Assembly: GCA_015064155.1 (NCBI GenBank)
Contig: SVST01000003.1
Location: 95,411 to 159,410, forward strand
Length of the DNA stretch: 64,000 bases
Source of the DNA: Oscillospiraceae bacterium
GTDB lineage: Bacteria; Bacillota; Clostridia; Oscillospirales; CAG-272
Direction: 5' to 3'
Shown here: one piece after another, positions 7,889-17,137 of the stretch
How the letters are laid out: each line of letters starts with the position of its first letter
Position numbering within the stretch: position 1 is the first letter of the stretch
Program-made: the position numbers and the translations under genes
Notes under the pieces: model-generated
What the model saw: the letters and a program-made list of their open reading frames with translations, nothing else
The model's database searches: none
What the model was told of the DNA's origin: nothing

Positions 7889-9142
7889 TTATCTTCTGGG
7901 GGCGTTCTCCAACAGATACTTCTCTGCCTCGGCGCACCACAAGCCATTGTTCGCCTTTACGATCTCATCCAGCTTTGCCCACATGGGGTCGGTCTTGCCA
8001 AGCTTCTCGAAATCAGACAGCGCAACGATCGGAATATCCAACTCGTTGTAGCAGATCTTCTTGCATCCGCTGGGCTTTGCCATTGCAAAAATCGCCTCGG
8101 GAACGCAGTTCATACCCAACACGTGCGAAACCATAACACCGGGGTTGATGGCTTTCTTTTCAATTAGATCGATCACGTCGATCATATCCTGCGGAATACT
8201 GCCGGCAGTACCAACGAGATGGATACCGTCGTAGTGAACGCGATACAGATTCAAGCTGCCCTGCAGATCGTGAACGGGAGGACCTGCAAAGAAGTTGATG
8301 CAGCCATCCTCGCGGCAGATCTTTTCCGCCATGGTCATAAGCCCTGCAACGGGAACCATCACGAATACGTCGTCAAAGCCGCCGTCGGACAGCTCGATCA
8401 GCTTTTGTGCGGGATCCTCCAAGCCGGAGGTATTCAGGTAAACCAAATCGCAGCCGCGCGCCTTTGCATTTTCGGGATTGCACTTGGTGCGTGCATACTC
8501 CAAGCGTTCCTCGGAAAGATCGGTTACAACTACCTGAGAACAGCCTGCATAGCCGATTGCCAGCTCGATTGCGCCAAGACCCATAGGACCTGCGCCGCCC
8601 AAAATTGCCAGCTTACCGCCCTTCTTCGCGCCGTCGGTACGCTCGTAAGTTTCGTAATCGGTATGATACAGCCCCTTAAACGCGCGGATAATACAAGCCA
8701 AGGGCTCGGTCAGCGATGCTTCGTAGAAGCTGTCACCGCCGTAGGGCAACAAGCATCCGCGTTCCAAAACGACCTCGGGAACAATCGCATAGGTCATGTT
8801 ACCGCCAATGTAAGCATACGAATAGCCGGGGTCATAACAGTTTTCCAGCTTCAAAGCGGGCTGAATAACCGCGCGGCTTCCAACCTTCCATTTGTCTGCC
8901 ACAGCCGAGCCAACCTGCACGATCTCACCGCACATCTCGTGACCGACGACGATGGGATTTTCGGCAATATTATTGGGAACGCGCTTGTGCATCGGACCTT
9001 GAATGACCGCCTTATAGGTTGACGTGCATACCGAGTCGGTGACCACACGCATCAAAACCTCGTTGGCTCCCAATTCGGGCAACTCGAAGCTTTCAATACG
9101 TAAATCGTTTGCGCCGTACAAGCGCACTGCATTTGTTTTCAT
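7889..9142 (-). CDS. Zinc-dependent alcohol dehydrogenase (sorbose-1-phosphate reductase-like)
   Basis: 417-aa medium-chain dehydrogenase. The catalytic-zinc region is visible (DSVCTSTYK near residue 36, GHEMCGEIVQVG near 68) and the nucleotide fold motif LGGAGPMGLGAIELA near residue 182. The four-cysteine structural zinc lobe is absent. The length and the tolerance of large inserts fit the L-sorbose 1-phosphate reductase/SorE-like group, NAD(P)H enzymes of hexitol phosphate metabolism. First gene of a two-gene operon with the PfkB kinase; the AGGAGG ribosome site precedes the ATG. Substrate is inferred only. Confidence 0.8.
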   Translation of the reverse strand: MKTNAVRLYGANDLRIESFELPELGANEVLMRVVTDSVCTSTYKAVIQGPMHKRVPNNIAENPIVVGHEMCGEIVQVGSAVADKWKVGSRAVIQPALKLENCYDPGYSYAYIGGNMTYAIVPEVVLERGCLLPYGGDSFYEASLTEPLACIIRAFKGLYHTDYETYERTDGAKKGGKLAILGGAGPMGLGAIELAIGYAGCSQVVVTDLSEERLEYARTKCNPENAKARGCDLVYLNTSGLEDPAQKLIELSDGGFDDVFVMVPVAGLMTMAEKICREDGCINFFAGPPVHDLQGSLNLYRVHYDGIHLVGTAGSIPQDMIDVIDLIEKKAINPGVMVSHVLGMNCVPEAIFAMAKPSGCKKICYNELDIPIVALSDFEKLGKTDPMWAKLDEIVKANNGLWCAEAEKYLLENAPRR

Positions 9143-9175
9143 AACGGAAAACCTCCTATTTTTATATTCCTATTT

Positions 9176-9204
9176 ATTTTACCACATCAATCAAACTTTT
9201 TCAA
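9176..9204 (-). promoter_or_regulatory. Promoter of the dehydrogenase-kinase operon
   Basis: Minus strand -35 TTGAAA (9199-9204), 17-base spacer ending TGTGG, -10 TAAAAT (9176-9181), i.e. an extended -10. Three copies of CGATCAT lie upstream at 9228, 9250 and 9260. Confidence 0.75.
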
Positions 9205-9281
9205 TATATTTCCGAAATTTTGATAAACGATCATGCAATATTTTTTCTACGATCATTTCCGATCATTTTCAATCAAGAAAA

Positions 9282-9308
9282 GGCTGCTCGGCACAATCCC
9301 GAACAGCC
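9282..9308 (-). terminator. Terminator after yebC
   Basis: Minus-strand hairpin with GGCTG/CAGCC at the base and TCGG/CCGA inside (one mismatch between), followed by TTTTC. It begins 8 bases after the yebC stop. Confidence 0.75.
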
Positions 9309-9316
9309 ATTCTCTT

Positions 9317-10051
9317 TTATTCGTCACAGTTCTCCCAGTTATGGTAAACGTCCATCACGTCGTCGTCTTCCTCAAGCTTTTCGATCAGGAGATTCATGAA
9401 CTTGATATCCTCTTCGCTTTCCAGAGTAACCGAGGTAGAAGCAACCTTGGTTTTCTCCGCGGACAGAATATCGTAGCCTGCATTTTTGAGCTCCTCTTGA
9501 ATTGCGTAAACGTCATCGGGCTCGGTGGTTACAACAAACACCTCACCGTCCGCCTTGAAATCGGACGCACCTGCCTCTAATGCCGTTTCCATCAGTTTGT
9601 CCTCGTCAACGTCACCGTCTTCGTTATTGATGACGATCTCACCAACGTCGGAAAACAGGTATCCCACGCAACCGGTTTGTCCCATATTGCCGTGATACTT
9701 TGAAAAATATGCGCGCACGTTACCGGCGGTACGGTTACGGTTATCGGTGGTAGCGGTTACCAAAACGGCAATGCCTGCAGGACCGTAGCCCTCGTAGGAA
9801 ACCTCCTCATAGGTTTCCGCGGTTGCGCCCAATGCTTTTTTGATGCAACGCTCAATGTTATCGTTGGGAACGTTGTTTGCCTTTGCCTTTTGAATCAGAT
9901 CGCGCAGCTTGGAGTTGGACGCGGGATCTCCGCCTCCCTCCTTAACCGCGATGGTAATTTCCTTGCCGATCTTGGTAAAAATCTTACCCTTGGCAGCATC
10001 GGTCTTTTCTTTTTTGTGCTTAATATTCGCCCATTTGCTATGTCCGGACAT
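9317..10051 (-). CDS. yebC: YebC/PmpR-family protein
   Basis: 244 aa from the ATG at 10051. The start MSGHSKWANIKHKK is the invariant start of the YebC family; upstream in-frame codons are in the argS-yebC gap. Further family motifs: GGGDPASNSKLRDLI near residue 39, and the acidic C-terminal half with GYGPAGIAVLV near 91. Members have been described as DNA-binding regulators and, more recently, as ribosome-associated factors that ease stalling at proline-rich stretches. Which holds here cannot be said. It lies 36 bases after argS and ends at a terminator, so it is probably co-transcribed with argS. Confidence 0.95.
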   Translation of the reverse strand: MSGHSKWANIKHKKEKTDAAKGKIFTKIGKEITIAVKEGGGDPASNSKLRDLIQKAKANNVPNDNIERCIKKALGATAETYEEVSYEGYGPAGIAVLVTATTDNRNRTAGNVRAYFSKYHGNMGQTGCVGYLFSDVGEIVINNEDGDVDEDKLMETALEAGASDFKADGEVFVVTTEPDDVYAIQEELKNAGYDILSAEKTKVASTSVTLESEEDIKFMNLLIEKLEEDDDVMDVYHNWENCDE

Positions 10052-10087
10052 CTTCTTTATTTCCTTTCCATTTGTAATCAGATCCAA

Positions 10088-11821
10088 TCAAACCTTCTCC
10101 GTCTTTTGCAGACAGATCAGATCAAACGCATTGCCCATTACGGTCTTTACCGCTGCGGTCAAGCGAATACGCGATGCGCGTACCGTTTCGTTTTCGGCGG
10201 TCAGAATGGGACAGTTATGATAGAAGCGGTTAAATGCCGCCGCAATATCCAAAATAAAGCGTGTAATATAGCTCGGCTCATAATCCGCAATTGCGGCGCA
10301 AACGCGTTCACCGAACCGACAAAGCGTTTTCACAAGAGCAGCTTCTTCCTCTGTCGAGATCTCCATCGGCAGATCTGCAACCTCTCCGGCACGGTTCAAT
10401 ACCGAGCAGGTACGCGCGTACGTATATTGCACGTAGGGCCCCGTATTGCCATCGAAGCTGAGTGCTTCCTCCATCACGAAATTGATATCTTTCATTCGCG
10501 TGTTGGAGAGATAGTAGAACACGATCGCGCCAACGCCAACCGCCTCGGCAATTTCACCCGCATTTTCAAGATTGGGGTTTTTCTCTTGCATGATAGAGCT
10601 TACTTTCTCGATTGCCAACGCAAACAGATCCTTGAGCAACACTACGTTACCCGTACGGGTTGCCAGCTTTGCGCCGTTGAGCGAAACCGTACCGTACGGC
10701 ACGTGTACCAGCTGGTCATACCAAGGGTAGCCCATCATCTCCACAACCTTGAACCATTGTGCGAAATGCAGACATTGCTGTGCGCTGGTTACGTAGATTG
10801 CCTTATCAAAGGCATAGGTTTCTTTGCGGTAAACTGCCGCCGCAATGTCACGCGTGGGATAGAGCGTTGATCCGTCGCGCTTCAAAATCAAGCACGGAGG
10901 CATGTTATAATCGGAAAGATCTACGATCGACGCGCCGTCATCAATTTTCAACAGCCCCGCGTCACGCAGCTTTTGCACCTGTGCCGGCATTTTGTCGGTG
11001 TAGAAGCTTTCGCCCTTGTAGGAATCAAAGGAAATCCCAAGCTGACGGTAGGTCTTCTCGTATTCCTCAAGGCTGATCGATACGAACCATTTCCAAAGCT
11101 CCAGATTTTCCTCGTCACCCATCTCCAGCTTATGGAATTCAGCGCGAGATTCCTCTGCCAACGCGTCGTCCGCGGGGAATCCGTTTTCGGGATCTCCCTT
11201 GATTGCGTTGTTGATGCGCACGTAAAGCTCCACCAGCTTGTCGATTCCGCCCTCAATCACCGCCTCGCGGCTTCCCCACTTTCTGTACGCAACAATCAGC
11301 TTGCCGAACTGCGTACCCCAGTCACCCAAGTAGTTGATGCCGTAGCAACGGTAGCCCGCAAACTCATGCAGCTTGCGAAGCGAATGACCGATCACGGTCG
11401 TTCCCAAATGCCCGATATGAAAGGGCTTTGCGACGTTTGGAGAAGAATAGTCAAGCACAACCATCTTTCCCTCGCCAAAGCTTTGCGAGCCATAGTGATC
11501 CCCTTGTGCAAGAATTTCGGGAATCACGTTCTTGGAAAGATAATCGTTTGAAATGGTAATATTTAAATATCCGTTTACCGCTTCCACCTTGGAAACGGCA
11601 ATATCCGAGATCTTCTCGGCAAGTGCCGCCGCAATCTGCACGGGAGAACGGCGCAAAGTCTTGCTCAAACGGAAGCAAGGAAACGCCAAATCCCCCATCG
11701 TTGCATCGGGGGGATATTCGAGCATCGCGGCAACGTCGGAGAATTCCAACGTCGCTTCGGCATTGATCTCCTTGACAGCCTCTACGATCTGTTCCGCGAT
11801 CCGCTTTTTAATGGTTTGCAT
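10088..11821 (-). CDS. argS: Arginyl-tRNA synthetase
   Basis: Class I synthetase charging tRNA-Arg, 577 aa from the ATG at 11821 with an AAAGGA ribosome site. The HIGH motif appears as PFHIGHLGTT near residue 120, and the LxGxxMxxRxGNVV-type lid motif as LNGAKLATRTGNVVLL near residue 373. The N-terminal additional domain (about residues 1-95) and the C-terminal DALR anticodon domain (NTGPYVQYTYAR near 460 onward) are complete. There is no T-box leader; the upstream space holds only a plain promoter. Normal length and motifs; no anomaly. Confidence 0.97.
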   Translation of the reverse strand: MQTIKKRIAEQIVEAVKEINAEATLEFSDVAAMLEYPPDATMGDLAFPCFRLSKTLRRSPVQIAAALAEKISDIAVSKVEAVNGYLNITISNDYLSKNVIPEILAQGDHYGSQSFGEGKMVVLDYSSPNVAKPFHIGHLGTTVIGHSLRKLHEFAGYRCYGINYLGDWGTQFGKLIVAYRKWGSREAVIEGGIDKLVELYVRINNAIKGDPENGFPADDALAEESRAEFHKLEMGDEENLELWKWFVSISLEEYEKTYRQLGISFDSYKGESFYTDKMPAQVQKLRDAGLLKIDDGASIVDLSDYNMPPCLILKRDGSTLYPTRDIAAAVYRKETYAFDKAIYVTSAQQCLHFAQWFKVVEMMGYPWYDQLVHVPYGTVSLNGAKLATRTGNVVLLKDLFALAIEKVSSIMQEKNPNLENAGEIAEAVGVGAIVFYYLSNTRMKDINFVMEEALSFDGNTGPYVQYTYARTCSVLNRAGEVADLPMEISTEEEAALVKTLCRFGERVCAAIADYEPSYITRFILDIAAAFNRFYHNCPILTAENETVRASRIRLTAAVKTVMGNAFDLICLQKTEKV

Positions 11822-11874
11822 AATAAGTCCTTTCCGTAATGTTTCTTTCTCGTATCGTACAATCACAATTGATT

Positions 11875-11903
11875 ATTATACTACAAGCATCTCTGTTTTT
11901 CAA
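11875..11903 (-). promoter_or_regulatory. argS promoter
   Basis: Minus strand -35 TTGAAA (11898-11903), 17-base spacer, -10 TATAAT (11875-11880). The -35 overlaps the ybaK stop codon at 11900, so ybaK readthrough could also feed argS. Confidence 0.8.
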
Positions 11904-12388
11904 GTGTTCTTTGCGTTTTTTTCGGTCAAATTTGCCACTTTTGCGTTTACAAAGGGCAAAAGTGCGTCGGTCTTCAATAAAAGCTGTGCGCCGCGCGTTC
12001 CCGAGCTGACCGTAATCTCTTCAAATGCCAGTGCGCTTTCATGCACAAACGTGGGAAATTTTTTCTTCATTCCGATCGGACTGCACCCGCCTCGAATATA
12101 TCCCGTCAACCCGAGAAGCTCCTTAACGGCCACCATCTCAATCTTTTTGTTGCCGGTTAAAGCCGCTGCGTTTTTCAGGTGAAGCTCCTCCGCTACGGGA
12201 ATGCAGAACACCAAGGGACCGGTTTTGTCACCTCTTGCCACCAGCGTCTTGAACATTTGCTCTTCGGGAAAGCCCAGCTGCTCGGCAATATGAATCCCAC
12301 TCAAATCGTTTTCATCGACCTGATACTCCAACACCTGATACGCGATTTTCGCCGCATCAAGCATCCGCATTGCATTCGTTTTTGTCAT
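11900..12388 (-). CDS. ybaK: YbaK/EbsC-type aminoacyl-tRNA deacylase
   Basis: 162-aa editing-domain protein of the YbaK family, which hydrolyses Cys-tRNA-Pro (and some other mischarged tRNAs) in trans. The fold is recognised from LARMLD-like MRMLDAAKI at the N-terminus, KTLVARGD near residue 47, and the GYIRGGCSPIGMKKKFP loop near 95, which carries the family's conserved G-G-x-S-P segment. Ends close to the argS promoter. It is the last gene of the nusB operon, 24 bases after recN. Confidence 0.92.
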   Translation of the reverse strand: MTKTNAMRMLDAAKIAYQVLEYQVDENDLSGIHIAEQLGFPEEQMFKTLVARGDKTGPLVFCIPVAEELHLKNAAALTGNKKIEMVAVKELLGLTGYIRGGCSPIGMKKKFPTFVHESALAFEEITVSSGTRGAQLLLKTDALLPFVNAKVANLTEKNAKNT

Positions 12389-12412
12389 ACAGACACCTCT
12401 TTTCTAAAGCCG

Positions 12413-14086
12413 TCACACACCACCGACGTATTCGTCGATCATTTCACGCGCCGCCTCTCTTTGCGCATCGGTAATTTCGATTCCTCCAAGGATCCGCGCC
12501 ACCTCTTCCACTCGCTCGTTGTCACAAAGCTCGATAACGTCGGTTTCGGTTCGTCCCTTTTCTTCCTTTTTTGAAATCAGAAAATGCGTTTGTGCCAGGG
12601 ACGCGATCTGCGCCGAGTGCGTCACACACAAAACCTGCGTGTCCCTTGCCGCTTTTCGCAGCATCATGCCTATTTTTCGCGAGGTCTTTCCCGAAACGCC
12701 CGTATCGATCTCGTCAAAGATGACGGTCGTTGCACCGTCACGGTCGTTGAGAACCGAGCGCAACGCCAGCATAATACGGGAAAGCTCTCCGCCCGAGGCG
12801 ATTTTAATCATCGGCAAAAGCGGTTCCCCGGGATTGGTAGCGATCATGAATTCCACGTCGTCGGCTCCGTTTTCACGCAGCTCATCCGACAAAATTGAAA
12901 TTTCAAACCGAACCTTGGGCATATCCAAAAAGGACAGCGCCTCGGTTACCTTTGCAACGATCTCCTCTGCCGCGGCGCGCCGCAGGACGGTCAACCGCCC
13001 CGCAAGAGCCGTTGCTTTTTCAAGTAAAGCAGCCTCTTCCGCACGCAAAGCATCCAGACGTTCCTCCGAAAAATCCAGCTCCTCCAGTCTGCAACGAGCC
13101 TGCTCCCGAAATTCCAAAATTTTGGGAATACTCTCTCCGTATTTGCGTTTCAGCTTGGAAATTGCCTCTAAACGCGATTCAATTCTGTCAATTCTCGCAG
13201 TCGGATCTTCGCGATCGTCATCCATATAAGCACGTGCAAGCTCGGCAATATCCTCAAGCTCCGATGAAACCGCCTCCAAGCGTTCAACCAGTTCATCTGC
13301 TCCGTCAATCAGCCCGCTTATCGATTGCAATGCCTGTCCTGCGCGCGCAGTCAGCGAATAAGCCGAGCCCTTTTCCGCGCCGCGAAGAGCTCTGTACACG
13401 AAGTCCGCCTTTTGATTGATCTGCTCCAGGTTTGCAAGCCGATCTCTTTCCGCGGTTAACACTTCCTCTTCCCCAGGCTTGAGCTTGAGTGCGTCAATAT
13501 CGGCAATTTGGAAGGCTAACATTTCACGCAGCCGCAATTTTTCCGACTCGTCACACTGTGTCGCCTGCAATTTCTTTTGCACGTCACGTAGTGCCGCATA
13601 AGCCTCCCGATATGCCACCTTTTCCGCCGCTGGGTGTAGATACGCATCTAACAATTCCGCGTGCGTTTTCTTCTGTAACAGCTTTTGGTTGTCGGATTGT
13701 CCGTGAATGCTCACCAGCATCCGTGCAATTTGCCGTTGTATGCTTTGCGTAATCACGCGCCCGTCAAGCCTTGTTTGCGATCGACCGTCTGCAAAAATCG
13801 TTTTTTGAAGCATCAAGGAAGCATCCTCGGCTGTAAATCCCATTTCGTGAAGCGCATCGCAAACCGAGCTTGGCAAATCCTCAAATACCGCGCTGACGGT
13901 TGCGGACTCGGAGCCGCTGCGAATCAATTCTCTGGACGCGCGGTTTCCCAACAACAAATTGATGCTGTCAATGATAATCGATTTTCCCGCACCGGTTTCA
14001 CCCGTCAGCACGGAAAATCCATATCCCGGCTCCAGATCAACGCTGCGAATGACCGCAACGTTCTCAATATGTAAAGAACGAAGCAT
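12413..14086 (-). CDS. recN: DNA repair protein RecN
   Basis: SMC-like ATPase recruited to double-strand breaks. 557 aa, complete. Walker A is GETGAGKSIIIDSI near residue 30. The coiled-coil arms span roughly residues 150-370 (long Glu/Arg/Leu-rich stretches). Walker B and the D-loop appear as VIFDEIDTGVSGKTS near residue 458. The start at 14086 is 3 bases after the argR stop, consistent with the widespread argR-recN gene pair. Confidence 0.97.
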   Translation of the reverse strand: MLRSLHIENVAVIRSVDLEPGYGFSVLTGETGAGKSIIIDSINLLLGNRASRELIRSGSESATVSAVFEDLPSSVCDALHEMGFTAEDASLMLQKTIFADGRSQTRLDGRVITQSIQRQIARMLVSIHGQSDNQKLLQKKTHAELLDAYLHPAAEKVAYREAYAALRDVQKKLQATQCDESEKLRLREMLAFQIADIDALKLKPGEEEVLTAERDRLANLEQINQKADFVYRALRGAEKGSAYSLTARAGQALQSISGLIDGADELVERLEAVSSELEDIAELARAYMDDDREDPTARIDRIESRLEAISKLKRKYGESIPKILEFREQARCRLEELDFSEERLDALRAEEAALLEKATALAGRLTVLRRAAAEEIVAKVTEALSFLDMPKVRFEISILSDELRENGADDVEFMIATNPGEPLLPMIKIASGGELSRIMLALRSVLNDRDGATTVIFDEIDTGVSGKTSRKIGMMLRKAARDTQVLCVTHSAQIASLAQTHFLISKKEEKGRTETDVIELCDNERVEEVARILGGIEITDAQREAAREMIDEYVGGV

Positions 14087-14089
14087 AAA

Positions 14090-14548
14090 TCAAAGATTTT
14101 TCATCAGCATCCGAATGCGATCCGCAATCACGGTTGCACATTCCTCGTCGCGCGCCACGATCATAATGGTATCGTCCCCCGCGACGCATCCCAGCACCTG
14201 GTGCATATCCATTCCGTCGATTCCCACGGCAACTGCCTGCGCAAGGCCCGCATAGGTTTTCAAAACCACGATGTTGCACGCATGATCCACGCTGACGATC
14301 GAATCAATCAAGGAGTTGCTGAATCCCATGGAAGACGACCCGTCGGTGCTCTGACGCGGCAAAACGTAACGGTAGCTTCCTCTTCCGGAGGTCATTTTTG
14401 CAATTTTGAGCTCGCGAATATCGCGGGAAACGGTCGCCTGCGTGACGTTAAAGCCATGATCGCGCAAGCGTTCGATCAACTCGTCCTGCGTGTCGATCTC
14501 ATAGCGGGAAATCAGCTCCAAAAGTTTTTCTTGTCTGTGCTTTTTCAT
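14090..14548 (-). CDS. argR: Arginine repressor
   Basis: 152-aa arginine-responsive regulator. N-terminal winged helix (residues 1-70) with FNVTQATVSRDIRELKIAK near residue 34. C-terminal hexamerisation and arginine-binding domain with CVAGDDTIMIVARDE near residue 123, including the conserved GDDT. Encoded inside the nusB operon between nadK and recN. A palindrome that resembles paired ARG boxes lies upstream of the operon promoter, so ArgR may influence its own operon (inference). Confidence 0.96.
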   Translation of the reverse strand: MKKHRQEKLLELISRYEIDTQDELIERLRDHGFNVTQATVSRDIRELKIAKMTSGRGSYRYVLPRQSTDGSSSMGFSNSLIDSIVSVDHACNIVVLKTYAGLAQAVAVGIDGMDMHQVLGCVAGDDTIMIVARDEECATVIADRIRMLMKNL

Positions 14549-14563
14549 GTTTCAAACCTTCCT

Positions 14564-15442
14564 TTATGCCCTGGAATCATTCATTTTTTGACGTAATTTG
14601 CGGAAAAAGCCGCATTTTTTAAAGCGAATCAAATTGGTTTTCATCGGAGATTTGGTAATCCGAACCGTTTGATTGTGATAGAATTCAAAATTCATTCTGC
14701 CGTCCACAGTCAGATACAACCGCTTTTCTCTGACGCAGATATTTCGAATTTCCAAAGCGGAGTTATCCGGGAAAATCAAGGGTCTTGCCACAAACGAATG
14801 CGGACAGATCGGGGTTACGCAAACACAGTTTGCGCGCGGATCGAGAATCGCGCCGCCCGCCGACATTGAATACGCGGTTGAACCGGTCGGTGTTGCAACG
14901 ATCAAGCCGTCTGCCCGATAGGTCGTCACCGATTCCCCGCTTTCGAACAATTCCAAATCGATCATGTGAGGCATAGAACCGTTTGATATCACGGCATCGT
15001 TCAATGCGTGACAGAACGAGCGCATCTCCCCTCCGGTTCCGAGCAGCTCCACGCGAAGCATCGCTCTCTCTTCGATGGTGTATTCATTTGTAAAAAGTGC
15101 GTCCAAGCGGTTCAATTCCTGAAGCTCCAGCTCTGCCATATAGCCAAGACGACCGAGATTGATCCCCAAAATCGGCGTTCCTCTCTGTGCCGCACGTCGC
15201 GCAGCCTCCAAAATGCTTCCGTCACCGCCGAGAACGATCAAAATATCCGCCTCCGCATAAACCGCCTCAATGGGAAGATAGCGAAAAGCATCGCGGCTTG
15301 CGTGCATTCGCAGGATCTTTTCACGGTTAAATGCCGCAATGAGGATCTCACACGGATTTTTGAGCAAGCGATCGGCAACCTTCATTGCCGCATTTGCTTT
15401 CTCCGAAATATTAAAATTGGTTATCAATGCGATTTTCAGCAT
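14564..15442 (-). CDS. nadK: NAD kinase
   Basis: Phosphorylates NAD to NADP using ATP. 292 aa from the ATG at 15442, preceded by a strong AGGAGG. The start overlaps the tlyA stop by 7 bases. Signature motifs: LGGDGSILEAAR near residue 64 (GGDG), INLGRLGYMAEL near 94, and the NE-like/ATP-binding stretch YRADGLIVATPTGSTAYS near 171. Fits the tlyA-nadK-argR-recN order common in Firmicutes. Confidence 0.95.
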   Translation of the reverse strand: MLKIALITNFNISEKANAAMKVADRLLKNPCEILIAAFNREKILRMHASRDAFRYLPIEAVYAEADILIVLGGDGSILEAARRAAQRGTPILGINLGRLGYMAELELQELNRLDALFTNEYTIEERAMLRVELLGTGGEMRSFCHALNDAVISNGSMPHMIDLELFESGESVTTYRADGLIVATPTGSTAYSMSAGGAILDPRANCVCVTPICPHSFVARPLIFPDNSALEIRNICVREKRLYLTVDGRMNFEFYHNQTVRITKSPMKTNLIRFKKCGFFRKLRQKMNDSRA

Positions 15443-16248
15443 CGAACCACCTCCTTCTTCCAATGAGAAACGGCACCCGTAACCTCGGTAATCCTTGACG
15501 AGGTCAAAGCGCGCTTGTCATCGGCTTGATTGATAAGCTGTACCAAAAATTCCCGATTTCCGTCCCCGCCCGTAATCGGTGACGGGATCAATGCAATCGG
15601 GGTCATTCCTGCGGCAACCGACGCGTCAAGCACGTGTTCGACTGCCTCTCGATGTCCGCGAGCATCCTTGACGATGCCGCCCTTTCCAAGCATCGAACGT
15701 CCCACCTCAAACTGCGGTTTAATCAAACAAACCGCACACGCATTCTCCCGCAACAAAAGCGGAAACCGAGGAATCAGATAGGTTGCCGAAATAAAAGAAA
15801 CGTCCATCACGATCAGATCTGCAAGCGTGCCTCCCACCTGCTCGGGGGAAAGCGTTCGTGCGTTCGTGTGTTCCAAAGAGCTTACACGGCGGTCTTGCAT
15901 CAAGGTGGGAACCAGCTGTCCCACTCCCGAATCGACGGCATAAACGTGCGCAGCCCCTCTTTGCAAAAGGCAATCGGTAAATCCGCCGGTGGATGCCCCG
16001 ATATCGATTGCAACCAACCCCGCGGGGGAAATATGAAAAGCGTCCAAAGCCGCCTCCAGCTTCAATCCGCCGCGGCTGACGTACGGAAGCTCGTTCCGAA
16101 TCTGCACGTCGTGATCTCCGTCAAGCGTTTGCGACGGTTTGGCAAGCACGACACCGTCAACCAAGACGTTTCCACTCTCAATCAGACTTTTTGCCCGTTG
16201 TCGGCTGGCAACATATCCCCTCTCGGTCAAATAAACGTCTGCTCTCAT
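15436..16248 (-). CDS. tlyA: TlyA-family rRNA ribose methyltransferase
   Basis: 270 aa. The N-terminal S4 RNA-binding domain (residues 1-60; SRQRAKSLIESGNVLVDG near 16) is followed by an FtsJ-like methyltransferase with the SAM-binding motif AIDIGASTGGFTDCLLQRGA near residue 80 and the catalytic-core segments VMDVSFIS near 147 and LIKPQFE near 174. Characterised homologs 2'-O-methylate cytidines in 16S and/or 23S rRNA. Start overlaps the ispA stop as ATGA; nadK starts within its end. Confidence 0.94.
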   Translation of the reverse strand: MRADVYLTERGYVASRQRAKSLIESGNVLVDGVVLAKPSQTLDGDHDVQIRNELPYVSRGGLKLEAALDAFHISPAGLVAIDIGASTGGFTDCLLQRGAAHVYAVDSGVGQLVPTLMQDRRVSSLEHTNARTLSPEQVGGTLADLIVMDVSFISATYLIPRFPLLLRENACAVCLIKPQFEVGRSMLGKGGIVKDARGHREAVEHVLDASVAAGMTPIALIPSPITGGDGNREFLVQLINQADDKRALTSSRITEVTGAVSHWKKEVVRC

Positions 16249-17135
16249 TTTTTACGCGTAGCAAGCCATTTGGCAAGGCTGCACAAGGCATCCGAATCCC
16301 GATAGCTGCGAATTGCAGCAATCGCTTCCTCGGTCAGACGATCTGCATAAAACTGTGCTTCCTCTACCGTGTAGAAAGAAGTAAACGTGTTTTTTTGATG
16401 CTCGGCATCCACTCCTACGTTCTTGCCAAGCTCCTCGGCGGTTCCCGTGCAATCCAAAATATCATCCACAATCTGGAATGCAAGACCGATATTCTCGGCA
16501 TAGGTTACAACGTCTGCCATACGGGGATCGGTCAGATCAACGCCTGCCGCCAACGCCCCCATCACCGATGCTGCGCTGATCAACGCACCGGTTTTCATAG
16601 AATGCAGCTTGAGAAGCTGATCAAGCGTCAGCTTTTTCTTTTCGCCTGCCAAATCCATGATCTGACCGCCGATCATACCGTATCGTCCCGCGCAATTTGC
16701 AAGATAAGCAACCGCCTTAGAAGCAATTTCCGGACCCGCCACCGTGTTGGATGCCGCAACCTCAAACGCACCGGTTAACAACGAATCTCCCGCCAAGAGT
16801 GCCGTCGATTCGCCGAAAACCTTATGGTTGGTCGGCTTTCCGCGGCGCAAATCGTCGTCATCCATGCACGGCAGATCGTCGTGAATCAAGGAATACGTAT
16901 GAATCATCTCCACCGCACAAGCAAACGGCAAAGCTGCCGCTTCCTCTCCACCGAACATCCGACAAAACTCCATTGTCAAAAGCGGTCGGATCCGTTTTCC
17001 GCCAGCAAACAAGCTGTAACGCTCGGCATCCAGAAGCGACTGCAGATCGTCGTCCTCTGTGTAGCAATCGCGCATTGCCTGCTCGACCAAGGTCGCGTTT
17101 CTGTGCATCAGCAATTCTAAAATTTCTTCTGTCAT
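16245..17135 (-). CDS. ispA: Polyprenyl (farnesyl-type) diphosphate synthase
   Basis: Condenses isopentenyl diphosphate with allylic diphosphates. 296 aa from the ATG at 17135, which has a GGAGG site; the longer frame upstream runs into xseB. First Asp-rich motif LIHDDLPCMDDDDLRRGKPT (starting near residue 81) is of the DDx4D type of bacterial farnesyl/geranylgeranyl synthases. Second Asp-rich motif FQIVDDILD lies near 226. Two bases separate it from xseB. A dxs gene often found next to it is absent. Confidence 0.94.
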   Translation of the reverse strand: MTEEILELLMHRNATLVEQAMRDCYTEDDDLQSLLDAERYSLFAGGKRIRPLLTMEFCRMFGGEEAAALPFACAVEMIHTYSLIHDDLPCMDDDDLRRGKPTNHKVFGESTALLAGDSLLTGAFEVAASNTVAGPEIASKAVAYLANCAGRYGMIGGQIMDLAGEKKKLTLDQLLKLHSMKTGALISAASVMGALAAGVDLTDPRMADVVTYAENIGLAFQIVDDILDCTGTAEELGKNVGVDAEHQKNTFTSFYTVEEAQFYADRLTEEAIAAIRSYRDSDALCSLAKWLATRKK

Positions 17136-17137
17136 GT

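Noticed and set aside
11822..11899. T-box or other tRNA-sensing leader before argS or the his operon
   Set aside because: The leaders are too short and hold only ordinary promoters; no specifier loop or T-box sequence is seen.
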